From assembly GCA_030762175.1 (NCBI GenBank), contig CM060833.1, forward strand, positions 164,269,001 through 164,333,000: a stretch of DNA of 64,000 bases, given 5' to 3'. This document shows positions 50,270 to 60,830 of this stretch, one piece after another. How positions within the stretch are numbered: the first letter of the stretch is position 1; each line of letters starts with the position of its first letter. A program made the translations under genes and the position numbers. This DNA is from Metallyticus violacea (taxonomy: Eukaryota > Arthropoda > Insecta > Mantodea > Metallyticidae). The notes beneath the pieces are model-generated. The model saw only the letters and a program-made list of their open reading frames with translations, did not search any database and had not been told where the DNA came from.

Positions 50270-50410
50270 GGGGCGTTTAGCCGGTGGCTAATGTATTGTA
50301 CTAGTGTGATTATGATAACTGTGTCAAGCTGTGAACAGCGGCTGGTAGTGAAATCGTGTTGCATTGGCGTTAGTTTAGTGCGGTAGGTGTGTGTTCGCTC
50401 CCCTGGGCAG

Positions 50411-50500
50411 GTAAGATGCCGCAGTGAAACAAGATCAAGAGAAGTGTGGATCGCACGGCTATAACTTTTCACCACTTTCTCTCGCGCCGCAATGCTCTAG
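50411..50500 (+). promoter_or_regulatory. 5' UTR segment: two tiny uORFs inside a possible intron
   Basis: GGGCAG/GTAAGA at 50411 is a good donor. CTATAAC near 50458, a pyrimidine-rich run and CTCTAG ending at 50500 form a plausible branch point and acceptor, giving a 90-bp intron. Inside it are ATG CCG CAG TGA (50415-50426) and ATG CTC TAG (50492-50500). Unspliced RNA would carry both uORFs ahead of the main ATG, and spliced RNA neither. Confidence 0.4.
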
Positions 50501-50510
50501 TGACCGGAAG

Positions 50511-51023
50511 ATGCCAGGAAGTGCGAGCAGCATGAGCGAATTGTCTTCCACGATGGACTCGGAAGCGAAGAAGGTGACTATGGAGGCTGGTGTGGCGGAT
50601 GGGTATTCGCTGGCAAACGGGAAAAGAGACAGGGACTCATCCTCGGAGTCGCCCTCGCACGTGGCCAAGGAGATCGACCCTTGCCTACCGCGAAACGAGG
50701 TGGATAGCGCACCTTCGGGCTCTAAACTTAAGAAGAAATATCTCCACGCGTCCAACAGTAGCCTAAAACAGCGCAAGAGGCAGCAACAGGCCTCTGCCGA
50801 GGAGCGGGGAGGCACTAAGAAGACGTTGGTGCAACTGGAGGATGCCATAAAGAGCAAGACGGGTCTATCAAGACGGGGTGTCATCGTGGCAGCTCTTGTA
50901 TTGTTATTGCTGCTAGTGTTTCTCATCGTGATAGTGGTCCTTGCCGCCACATGGCCCCATACCCCGCACAGTCATCTGTTCCCCATATGTACCCGCGCTG
51001 CCTGTCTTCATGCATCAGCACAG
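50511..51023 (+). CDS. M13 (neprilysin-like) metallopeptidase, first coding exon
   Basis: 171 codons from ATG 50511 (AAGATGC context) to a GTAAGT donor at 51024, ending in phase 0. Residues 1-122 are a Ser-, Lys- and Arg-rich cytosolic tail. Residues 124-146 (GVIVAALVLLLLLVFLIVIV) form one transmembrane helix preceded by RR, as in type II membrane proteins. ICTRAACLHASA at 159-170 is the C-x4-C-x3-A element that opens the ectodomain of neprilysin/ECE-type M13 zinc peptidases. These cleave small peptides outside the cell. The catalytic HExxH part would lie in exons beyond the window. The same frame extends upstream to a GTG at 50424, but the first in-frame ATG is 50511. Family assignment rests on topology plus this short motif. 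Confidence 0.75.
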
Positions 51024-51649
51024 GTAAGTTGCACCAACTTTCGTGTGTTCGCTTCCTGTGGCGCAGCCTTATTGTCGAACTTCCCACGCTAACACTACGG
51101 GCTAAGCAACATGGCCACGCAGATAGTAGGGGCATTATACAGCATTATTATATCAAAAATCAAACTTATCACGGACAGCAGTAACTTATGTAGCATACCT
51201 CAATGTTTATATCTTTTTATTTCTTCTTCCCTAAAAACTGCGTCAACACAGCTTTCCTTTTTGTATTTTTGCACTCTTCTAATTTGGTAAATGTCACTTT
51301 AGACAATCTTAAAACCAGTAAGAGAGTTTCAGCTCTTTTGAATTTTATTAAGAGCGTCACAAAACTAGGAATAAATATCCAGCAATAAATTGATAATGAT
51401 ATTGGTGATAATGGTGATGCTTTCCACAAAACCATTACTAGGTTTCAGGTCGTCAAGCATTAGCTTTGAATTACTGTCATTTCTTAAGAAATGAAATAAA
51501 ATAGAAATACATTTTATATTCATATATATTTCCCGTCAGATTACCAGCTATGGTTGCCAAGTTTTTAAAAATAAAACAAGGGCTATTTATTCAAAGAAAC
51601 AAATTAGAAACATATGTTATTCTTATATTATGTCATAAATTTTTTGTGA

Positions 51650-51739
51650 CCGCCACGGGTGGCCGAGGTCGTTAAGGTATGGACTAATGATGGAAAGGTC
51701 TGGGGGTTTGAAACCCACTAGGATCGTCCTCCCTGATTG

Positions 51740-51774
<35 letters not shown>

Positions 51775-51875
51775 CCCTCATAAATGGCAAATGCCGGGGA
51801 GGTTCCCTAAACTTAGGCCCGAAACGATTCCTTACTTAAAAATAAATTCTTTCCCAGTATATCATTTCATCTCAC
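51650..51875 (+). mobile_element. SINE family 1, 3'-truncated copy in duplication unit A
   Basis: Same insertion as the copy at 52234 (identical left flank CATAAA...TTTTTGTGA). The tail after ATCATTTCATCTCA is lost at the duplication junction. A poly-T run of about 27 replaces the usual TTTTTTCCAGG block. Confidence 0.9.
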
Positions 51876-52233
51876 AAAAATCACTGTGTCTTTGGGATAA
51901 ACATTATTGTATTATAACCGGAATAAATATCCAGCAATAAATTGATAATGATGGTGGTGATAATGGTGATGCTTTGCACAAAACCATTACTAGGTTTAAG
52001 GTCGTCAAGCATTAGCTTTGAATTACTGTCATTCTTAAGAAATGAAATAAAATAGAAATACATTTTATATTCATTAAGAAGGAACTATTAGAATATGCAT
52101 TATATATATATTTTTTCCCCGTCAGATTACCAGCTATGGTTGCCAAGTTTTTAAGAATAAAACAAGGGCTATGTATTTAAAGAAACAAATTAGAAACATA
52201 TGTTATTCTTATATTATGTCATAAAATTTTTGT

Positions 52234-52518
52234 GACCGCCACGGGTGGCCGAGGTCGTTAAGGTACGGACTCATGATCGAAAGGTCTGGGGTTCGAATCC
52301 CACTAGGACCGTCCTACCTGATTGGGTTTTTTTTCAGGTTTTCCTCAGTCCTCATAAATGGCAAATGCCGGGGAGGTACCCTAAACTTAGGCCTGAAACG
52401 ATTCCTTGCTTAAAAATAAATTCTTTCCCAATATATCATTTCATCTCATGTATCATCAGTGTCCATCGCCTATGGTGCCTCTTTAGCAAAAACGGGCGTT
52501 GAACACTATTCATTCATT
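52234..52518 (+). mobile_element. SINE family 1 with 13-bp target-site duplication
   Basis: Complete copy with head GGGTGGCCGAGGTCGTTAAG, B box GGGGTTCGAATCC and tail GGGCGTTGAACACTATTCAT. Perfect direct repeats ATAAAATTTTTGT at 52221-52233 and 52519-52531. It inserted before the local tandem duplication, because unit A holds the same SINE. Confidence 0.95.
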
Positions 52519-54091
52519 ATAAAATTTTTGTAGTTTCTCATTAATGTTTGCAGAATCCATTTAACCTGGTTTTAAAGTGTAACTTATATTCTTGATGTTA
52601 TTTAAACTGTTTATAAAATATTATTAATAACATTCTAGAAGTTCATAAGAATTAAAAGGGGAAAGTGGATCGTAAGATACATTTGCCCAAAAACACCCAG
52701 AACATAAGAAACGCACATTAACACATTCGGAACGGTATGTAAATAAACATTGCCAATATTATGAGTTAACATCATAGATGTAAATGTTTCCATCAGCAAC
52801 GCAATATTTTTACAATAGAAAATCTATGCGTAAATTTATCAACTCTAAAACCTGCAAAAATGAAAATTTCACGTTGTATAATGCAATGCTAATATTGACA
52901 ATATTAGTGCCAATAATGATTGCAATACTTTGAGTATGATTAAAAATTAGGCATTCTCTTTGGCATTTAAGTATTCACACCTAATTTTGAAATCAAGCAC
53001 AGTTTCTACTATGGCAAGTTAATATTTTTAAGTATAAAAATAATGCGCCGTTTATTTTAGAAGTTTTTCTTAATTAAGATATACTTTTTATATTCCTGCG
53101 ATACTTTGACTTGCTTTTGAAAAACAAAGTACTAACGCCAATACGGCTTGATAAACGTTTACGAAAATGTGGAACAAAAGACGTTCCGTGAGAAATCATA
53201 TGTGAATATGAAAACAGTTGTTTTTTGTACTTCATCTCCGTCCCGTTTCTAATTTACACACCTACTTTTTTATTATTATTTTTACTCATTATATCATATT
53301 CTATTTGAACACTGAAACAGTTCTACTAGCAATGTTTTCTTTAACATATTTTCTGGAAGAAAGGCGACACCTCGTTCTTCATATACTCTCGAAGTAGGTT
53401 CCCCCCCTCCAGTTTAAAGAAGATCCTGCTGTTACTGGGAGCTGGATCTGTAGAGTGTTGCAGTAGTTCTAACCCTGTTTTATAACGTGGGGAATATCAC
53501 ACCATGCACCGCTCGTAATATCATTCCGCGACTAAACTAGATTGTGCAATGCTTTAAAAGACACCTGTTCGACAAAATTACTACTTTTGTTTCTACCGGG
53601 GTTCCCATTCCGCCATTTGTCAGAGGAGCGATAACGCCAGGATTTGTTGATTCAACGGCCAGTCGTTGTTTAGCAGATGGTTGACAGAAACGTACTGTAG
53701 TTTTAATTTAATGTATATTTATCCTTAAAGTAACCTTTTCGATGGGTTTCCTTGTGTTTTTCTGCTATTTCTAGCTCTTTAGAGACAGAGATAATAAAAA
53801 CGTTGGCATTTGTCAGTAAGAATTACTTTGAGAAATGAAAAAGAATTAACTTTATGACTGAAAATCTTTACCACTTCATAGCTATGGTGTGGCGATTGAA
53901 TGTCAAAGTCATATCAGCGTTTGGATTAAAAACACTGAAATAACAATATGACATAGCAAAAAGAACCTTATATTTATAACCAAGTATTTTTTATTTTGAT
54001 TGATTTGTATTTTCTTAGTTTGATACTTTGTTAGCAAGTGCAGCTAATATTTTGTTTTACAAGAAAGATATTGTATTATATATCTTAATAT

Positions 54092-54692
54092 TTTTAATGT
54101 TATATAATGCCCGTTTTTACTACTGAGGCACCACAGGAGGTGTTTTTTTTTTTTTAATTATTTGTTTTATTTACGGACTCTCTTTAACATCTCAGGTCAT
54201 CAGCGTCCCATTCAATTCAGGGCGTGAAACAGTCGACAAATTTTGCTCAGAGGCCTCTTCTTACATGCTTGAGGTTCTTTATCGTGCCGTAAATGTACGA
54301 CACGGAACCCATGGCTTTACTTTCCTTCCGAAGGAAGCCATCCTTAGGATTTTTACGCCCGAAAAAATCCATCGATCCTGGCCGGGTTTGAACCCGCGAT
54401 CTTGGGTTTAGGAGGGAAGTATGGTTACCGCTACACCACCAGGACCGACTACAGGCGGTGGACACTGATAATACATGAAATGAAGGGATACATTGGGAAA
54501 GGATTTTTTTTAAGGAAGGAAACGTCCCAGGCCTAAGTTTAGGATACTTCCCCGGCATTTGTCATTTATGAGGACTGAGAAAAATCAGGAAAAAAAAACC
54601 CTCAGGCAGGGAGGGCGGTCCTGGTGGAATTCGAACCCCAGACATCCCTCTCACGAGTCCGCGCCTTAACGACCTCGACCACCCCTGGCGGC
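54092..54692 (-). mobile_element. SINE family 1 interrupted by SINE family 2
   Basis: The tail part (54098-54142) and the body plus head (54451-54692) are separated by a SINE 2. Joined, they form one full minus-strand SINE 1 with head GGGGTGGTCGAGGTCGTTAA. The outer direct repeats ATATATCTTAATAT (54078-54091 and 54693-54706) are perfect over 14 bases. Confidence 0.95.
54143..54450 (-). mobile_element. SINE family 2 nested in SINE family 1
   Basis: Full minus-strand SINE 2 (head GGTCCTGGTGGTGTAGCGGT, B box GGGTTCAAACCCGG) with an A-rich tail facing left. Flanked by ACAGGAGGTG (54133-54142) and ACAGGCGGTG (54451-54460), which are duplicated host SINE 1 sequence. Confidence 0.95.
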
Positions 54693-55367
54693 ATATATCT
54701 TAATATGATCTGCATATTTCCCTTCTACTTTATGCTCTTTGTTCTTTCACTTATCCTCCCTCTCTTGAACAGTGCTATACTTCGATTACGTTTCAGCGAA
54801 ATTCAGTGATTTCTTCAAATTGTGAACGCGCCTTTTCCAACCAGAGATGGACCCGACCTTGAAGAAACAACCTGAAGGAACTCTATATGCAACACGGGGT
54901 CCACAACCTTGATATCGTGGATCACATTTCTTAAACGTTTTGTCTCCACACAAGACGCGGCATGGTTTCAGCAGCCCGTGAACACGTTTTAAGCGTGAGT
55001 GAGCGGTTTTGGGTAACCCCGGCAGTTTTCAGAAGCTGCATTTAGTGGCGTTTGCTGTTAACCATTCTTTTGCCCAAGTTATGCGATAACAATACATTAT
55101 TGAACATGTTTTCTCCTCTTCTCTTTCTGAGTTTCCTTTGGCTTGTTCTTCCATTGCCTTTCAAAATGAAATCATAATTGTTAACAGATATAGCAAAAAT
55201 AGTGCGTATTACCCATTGCCAACCAAACATTCCATTCCGATAATATAAGAATCTAATTATTCAAGTTTCTAGAAGCAAAAAAGAAAAGGTCACGCATGGT
55301 GTACATATGATCTGTTATGTTTCTTAAAAATCACTGTGTCTTTGGGATAAACATTATTGTATTATAA

Positions 55368-55638
55368 CCGCCACGGGTGGCCAAGGTCGTTAAGGCACGG
55401 ACTCGTGAGCGGGAGGTCTGGGGTTCGAATCCCGCCAGGACCCCCCTCCCTGCCTGAGTTTTTCTCAGTCTCCATAAATGGCAAATGCCAGGAAGGTACC
55501 CTAAACCTAGGCCTGGAACGTTTCCGTAGAAAAAAAATCTTTTCCTAATATATCATTTCATCTCATCTATCATCAGTGTCCACCGCCTGTGGTGCCTCAG
55601 TAGTAAAAACGGACGTTAAACACTATTAAAAAAAAAAG
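55368..55638 (+). mobile_element. SINE family 1 with 9-bp target-site duplication
   Basis: Well-preserved copy (head GGGTGGCCAAGGTCGTTAAG, B box GGGGTTCGAATCCCG, tail GCCTGTGGTGCCTCAGTAGT, then A10). ATTGTATTA occurs at 55356-55364 and again at 55639-55647. The 45 bases spanning its left flank also occur at 51876-51920. Confidence 0.93.
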
Positions 55639-55811
55639 ATTGTATTACCAGAAAATATTTTTCATGTTGAAAAAGCTTATAGCATAATATTTTATATTAA
55701 TCTTGAGCTTTAGCTCTAAACCATGTCCGTTCACGCAGTGTTTTACATTTCGGCAGGTTCCTAGCAACCCGCAGCCGGCGGAGGCCGTATTACTTCAATC
55801 CTTTTAATTAA

Positions 55812-56000
55812 TTTATTTAGTTTATTTAAGGTCGCTCTTTAACATTTATGGTCATTCATTAGCGTCCCATTAAATTCAGGGCCGATAAATTTTGTTCAGA
55901 GTGTTTACACCCTAAAAAAATGTTTGGACCTTGACCGAGATTGAACCCGTGACCTTGGATCTACGACGGAAGTACGATTATTACTATTAGACCACCAGCC
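55812..56000 (-). mobile_element. SINE family 2, diverged with internal deletion
   Basis: + strand landmarks CGCTCTTTAACATTTATGG, AGCGTCCCATTAAATTCAGG, TTTTGTTCAGAG, then a jump to TTTACACCCTAAAAAAATG and the B box GAGATTGAACCCG. About 90 bases of body are missing. Confidence 0.8.
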
Positions 56001-56721
56001 GTTTTGTAACTAAATATGCAATATTACCTTATAGAAGATTCTGAAAGTATCATTATTCCTGACCTACAAAGTATTATATTTTAATTTGTATACATATTGT
56101 GAATTGCGGTTGTAGGAGGGGGCAATTAATAGATCAGGAAAGTTGTGAATAAATTCCGCTCGCATATGAAGATTTGAACTGTATTTAAATGACATTAACA
56201 CATACAAATGCACTGTTGTAGGGTCAGCTATTTAATCATTTGCGCGAATGGATGCATACTGCCGTGACACTGGAAGGGAACAGGTTTCTGAAAGTTATAA
56301 TTAAAGGTTTATAACTATAGCTGTATAAAAGATACAATTCATATAGTTGCGAACAATTCATTCCTAAAGTTTTACCGTTTTTTTTAAACAAGATACAAAA
56401 ATCGTTTTCTATATAAAAAGGCCATGAACATGATATACTAACTTGGTAACAGCTGGGCAATCTGCTAATATTAGACTTACTATACTCAAGTAATCTTCAT
56501 ATTGTGTAAACAAAACAGATATTAGTACACTTAAATGAAAGTTGTTTATTACTTCTCTTAACTGTAGGGAAGTGAATATTTAAACAGGCAATGGATACAC
56601 TGGTTAAACCTTTAAGGCTTTCAATTTTGTTAAAAAAATACTATATATGGAAGAGTGGAATGTACTAGATTAGGGGAACAGTTTTAGATATGGGGGAAAA
56701 TGCTAGATTTCTTTTAAGATA

Positions 56722-57980
56722 CAAGGGTAGGTCCATAAGTTTCCGGCCTCGCCTATAAGGATTATCGCCTTCACAAAATCCTTATCTGGTGTCATAGGTT
56801 ATCTTTTAAGTAGATAATTGCAGCTGAACTCCAGCTTCGCTGTGTTCAGTTCCTCAGATAAAGTTGCATAAAGAAGGCTATGTGTAGAAGATTATGACAT
56901 GTTCATAATGGAGTATCGAGCTGTTATTAAGTTCTTCACAAAAGAAGGACTTACTCGAAACAAATTAAATAGCAATTGAACGGTGTATACAGGGAAGCAT
57001 CCCCCTCATATTCTACCGTCAAAGAGGGGGCCAAAAATTTTCGAATGGATCGAGAAAGCATTGCAGACGAAGAGCGTGCAGGTCAGCCCTTGGAGGTGCT
57101 CTCTCCTGAGAACTTTGCTCTTGTGGAAGGAGAAATTATGGAACACCCGCGACTCTAAGTTAAAAAATAGCAGCAAGGTTGCGCTTTTCTAAAACAAATG
57201 TCCATCGAATTATTTATGAACATTTAAACATGAATAAGGTTAGTGCAAGAAGGGTGTCTAGACTTCTTTCCTCAGTCCAAAAGCAGCAACGAATGAGTCA
57301 TCTGTTGTCAGGCATTTTCGGAGCTCTGCCGTGGCAATGAGAGAGAAGTTCTGCAAACTATTGTTACAGGAGATGAAACTATGGTCCTGTACTATGATCC
57401 CTTGTCCAAAAGAGAATCAATGGAGTGGCGTAAACTTGGCGAAGCTCCGTCTCTAATGGCCACCAAGAAGATCCTGACCGCAATCTTTTGGGACTGTGAA
57501 GGAATACTCTTCTTTGATTTCAAGGAGAGGAACACCAAAGTAAATGGGGTGTACTGTGCTGGCCTACTGCACAGACTATGCGTTTCCATCAAAGAGAAAA
57601 GGCGAGGAATGCTGAGTGGTGGTGTGCGGCTTCCACGACAACGCGCCTGGCTGTGCACACAAATCTTGTTGCAAAGGAAACTGTGAAGAAATGTGGCTTC
57701 AAGGAGATTGACCATCCACTCTACAACCCAGATCTAGCTCCCAGTGACTATTTCCTCTTCTCAAGACTCAAGATGGACCTTCGAGGAAGGAAATTTAAGT
57801 GTGACGAGGAAGTGATGGATGCTGTTTATGTCCATTTTGCAGACAAGATATCTGACTATTGGGGGGATGAAATGTTAGTTCAAAGATGTGAGAAGTGTAT
57901 TGCAATAAAGGGTAACTATATTGAAAAGGGAAATAGAGTTTTGAAAATGGTTAGGCCGGAAACTTATGGATCTACCCTCG
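56722..57980 (+). mobile_element. Mariner element, intact TIRs and TA duplication
   Basis: Starts CAAGGGTAGGTCCATAAGTT and ends with its inverted counterpart (CGAGGGTAGATCCATAAGTT read inward), with TA at 56720-56721 and 57981-57982. Coding traces on the + strand: MEYRAVIKFFTKEGLTRNK (56910), SYSTVKEGAKNFRMDRES, GDETMVLYYDPLSKRESMEW with the first Asp, HDNAP at 57634 in another frame with the second, and YNPDLAPSDYFLFSRLKMDL with the third. Second and third Asp are about 35 codons apart with one frameshift, consistent with D,D34D. A 140-codon frame (57578-58000) keeps the C-terminus. Several stops and shifts inactivate it. Confidence 0.93.
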
Positions 57981-58000
57981 TATATGTCACGTGTATTTAG

Positions 58001-58673
58001 CTAAAACAACTGATTTGTATGATTAAAATTAAAATCAAAATCACTCATTAGTTGGTAACTATTACAAAAGATTTCAAGATTGTGGTGAGCAAAAAGAGTT
58101 TAAGAGTTTAATTAATTTTTTCCCCTCCCTACGAATGGCATTTTCTGTTTAATTTTATGCGTGGCAGATAACAATTTAGCTTTATGCATTGTATGTACTC
58201 TTTACAAGTACTTATTGCTTTTGCAGTTTTTATTATAGTTTTCAAGTCTATCCTTTGAATTTCAACAGCTTGGTAATGTGAAAAACTTTTTGTATTCCTA
58301 CATTATAGATTATTTGGTCACACATACACGTCACACGATTTAAGTGGAAGATAAAAGTCCTACTATCGTCCTTGCCTGTTAACAAACGATAGCGCGTATT
58401 TACTTTCCAGTTTTTCCTTTCTTTCCTTGAATTTGTTATAATAAAAACACATTGAAATGTTGTAAAAGCTACAATGTGTGAAGCATAATGCGAAAACTCT
58501 TTTCAACTCAGGGTTTATGAACATTCGGTGCATTTCTTGGAAAAATATATTTCTTCGTCCCCCCCCCCCTTCTCTAGAGTTTGCCTATGCTTTAAATGGG
58601 TTCAATTTATTTTTTAAAGATTTATGGTTTGGTCAAAATGCGATAACTAATTCATTTTCAAATGCTCTTTAAT

Positions 58674-58717
<44 letters not shown>

Positions 58718-58857
58718 ACTAAAAAAACAGAAAAGGATAAAACACCTAGAAAAAGTCACAGATTAATAAATCGCTCAATTGCGAAGTGCTTGAGTTCTTC
58801 TATGGCAAGAAGACAAGTGAAGGTAGTAAAAATAAATATTGAATGTCGAAGGTAACG
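58001..58857. other. Unassigned sequence with (AT)n
   Basis: AT-rich, with a poly-C run near 58560 and an (AT)n microsatellite at 58677-58713. Nothing else recognised. Confidence 0.5.
58677..58713. repeat. (AT)n microsatellite
   Basis: About 18 AT units, uninterrupted. Confidence 0.95.
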
Positions 58858-59280
58858 CTATGCATGAAAACAGATAAAACAAGGAACAAGAGTGGGTGGA
58901 AGGGAGGAAAGAAAAATTAACATGTAAGATTTAAACCGGGTGGTACACTGTAAAAATATAGCAGCCATTTCTCTATCTTTGAGTAAATTTTCAGAGGTAT
59001 GGGTAGGTAACGCATCAATAAGTGTTAGATTAAAAGCATCATCAAAATCCTTACAGTGAGATAAGGCATGTTGGGCAACCGGCAAGGGAGACTTGGTTTT
59101 AACAAAACGTCTTGATTGTTCATACGGAGTGATACAACAGTAGAAGTTTAAATTAATATAAAATGCTTTGCAAAGCTTAAAAGATAACATATATACGACG
59201 TTCTTGGAAAAACAGGTAGCAAATGAAGAAATGTTAAATTCTCTGTATAAATTGGGACTGCGGAATGAATGGCATGGCAT
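58858..59280 (-). pseudogene. GIY-YIG endonuclease-like fragment (Penelope-like)
   Basis: The 140-codon minus frame reads NVVYMLSFKLCKAFYINLNF, then SRRFVKTKSPLPVAQHALSH and LLKDREMAAIF. The first block resembles the opening of GIY-YIG domains of Penelope-like retroelements (I-V-Y-x-L-x-C-x-x-C-x-x-x-Y-I-G), with the final Gly replaced. The S-P-x-x-Q-H block is equivalent to the later S-x-L-x-x-H segment, and the Glu (DREMAAI) sits where the catalytic Glu is expected. The reverse transcriptase part is absent. Confidence 0.5.
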
Positions 59281-59372
59281 TATTAGCGTTTAGGGCGTTG
59301 GAGACGAGGTAAATTCGAAGGAGATAGGTTTCGGCTTAAGTTTGGGGGGTGTTCTAAAGGTAAAGCGGGGTA

Positions 59373-59675
59373 TTTTTGGATTGATTGATTTATTTATGGA
59401 CGCTCTTTAACATCTCAGGTCATCAGCGTCCCATTCAACTCAGGGCGTGAAACGGCCGACAAATTTTGTTCAGAGACCTTTCTTTCAGGCTTGAGGTTCT
59501 TTTTCGTGCCATATATGTACGACACGGGACCCACGGCTTTACTTCCCTTCCGAAGGAAGCCATACTTACGATTTTTACGCCCGAAAAAATCCATCGGTCC
59601 TGGCCGGGTTCGAACCCGCGTTCTTGGGTGTAGGAGGCAAGTATGGTAACCACTACACCACCAGGACCGACTAGG
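59373..59675 (-). mobile_element. SINE family 2, near-consensus, with duplication
   Basis: The cleanest SINE 2 here: head GGTCCTGGTGGTGTAGTGGT, B box GGGTTCGAACCCGG, TTTTTTCGGGCGTAAAAATC, GACGCTGATGACCTGAGATG, GAGCGTCCATAAATAAATC. GCGGGGTA flanks it at 59365-59372 and 59676-59683. Confidence 0.93.
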
Positions 59676-59745
59676 GCGGGGTAAAAATCAGGAAAATCAC
59701 TTAAAGAATAATGCATTAATAAAGTATTTTGACTTTTTGGGGGAT

Positions 59746-60013
59746 GGTGTTTAACGTCCGTTTTTACTACTGAGGCACCACAGGCGGTGGACACTGATGA
59801 TACATGAGATGAAACGATAAATTTGGAAAGAATATTTTTATTTTAGGAAGGAAGCGTCCCAGGCCAAAATTTAGGGTACCTCCCCGGCGTTTGCCATTTG
59901 AGGACTGAGGAAAACCTGGAAAAAACCTCAGTCAGGGGACGGTCCTGGCGGGATTCGAACCCCAGACTTCCCACGAATCCGGCCCTTAACGACCATGGCC
60001 ACCCATGGCGGTA
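59746..60013 (-). mobile_element. SINE family 1, minus strand
   Basis: Full copy: tail GTTTAACGTCCGTTTTTACT, GAGGCACCACAGGCGGTGG, body GGGTACCTCCCCGGCGTTTG, B box GGGATTCGAACCCC, A box region TTAACGACCATGGCCACCC. No clear target duplication. Confidence 0.9.
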
Positions 60014-60459
60014 TCGTAACATATTTACATATTCAGTATTCGGTAAGTTTTTGAATGTTAAGTTAAATAAAGTGCGTTCAAACTAATGTCTATATACATT
60101 AGCACTGACATTTCAACGCTTGTTTTATTACCAAATGTTCTGTTAAAGGTTTAAATGCACGAAAGTTGCCAGGTGTCATTCAGGTCTGTTGGGAAGATGG
60201 AGAAAGAGTACATAGTCATTATAGGATGTGTAAAACTCAGCTTGAACAGATTTGCGATTATTTAAGTATTAATATTACTGAGTATAACAGCCGATTTTCT
60301 AATAGAAAGCTTCCTTTTGATGCAATTAAATGTATATGGGCACATGTTTAATTCGCTACGAGCTTCTGATGTTTCTTTATAACCTTCAGACTAATACACC
60401 TAATTTAATGATATTTTACACAGATACACCTTGCCTTTCAGTGTGAACCAAAGGAAGGA

Positions 60460-60830
60460 ATCTTTTCATGAGGGCAGGAGGACGATCCAGAGTTCTGCGG
60501 ACATTGAGCACCGGCCGTACTTATGACGTTAGGAGAGGTTCGTCGGGTTGGACACCGGAGCTCCTCCCCTCGGGGAGTTGTATGTATAGGTTGGACTTGG
60601 TAGGTTCGCGGTTATTGAGTATGCTGCGATCCTGCGTTCCACCTCAAGAGTTCGGTTTACCCGCCTACAGAGTTGGGGAAGCTGATGCTGGATTAGGCAG
60701 CACTACCAGTGGAACTGGTAGCTTAACCGGAGAGCCAAGGCACTGATAAACGGCGTAACTGTGAGGGACTGGTTTGGACTCTAGGTGGCGGCCTGCTGGA
60801 AAGACCCACTAGGGCATGTACCTTACTGGA
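60460..60830. other. GC-rich island of unknown nature
   Basis: This stretch has markedly higher G+C than its surroundings. It contains a 92-codon + strand ORF (60468-60746) rich in Arg, Gly and Ser without a recognisable domain. No splice-flanked exon or repeat family was identified. It could be the 5' part of a retroelement or an unrecognised transcript. Confidence 0.3.

Larger units (their letters stand above)
51369..52518 (+). repeat. Direct tandem duplication (two ~0.55-kb units)
   Basis: Unit A starts at 51368/51369 and unit B at 51920/51921, both with GGAATAAATATCCAGCAATA, and both proceed through AAACCATTACTAGGTTT, GTCGTCAAGCATTAGCTTTG and CAGATTACCAGCTATGGTTG into a SINE 1 head. Unit B has about 30 extra bases near 52075. 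In unit A the SINE is cut at 51875 and followed by 45 bases (51876-51920) identical to 55326-55370. Confidence 0.9.

Noticed and set aside
50424..50510. Upstream extension of the M13 peptidase frame to a GTG
   Set aside because: The frame is open, but GTG is an unlikely start in an animal gene and the stretch overlaps the possible 5' UTR intron. ATG 50511 was preferred.
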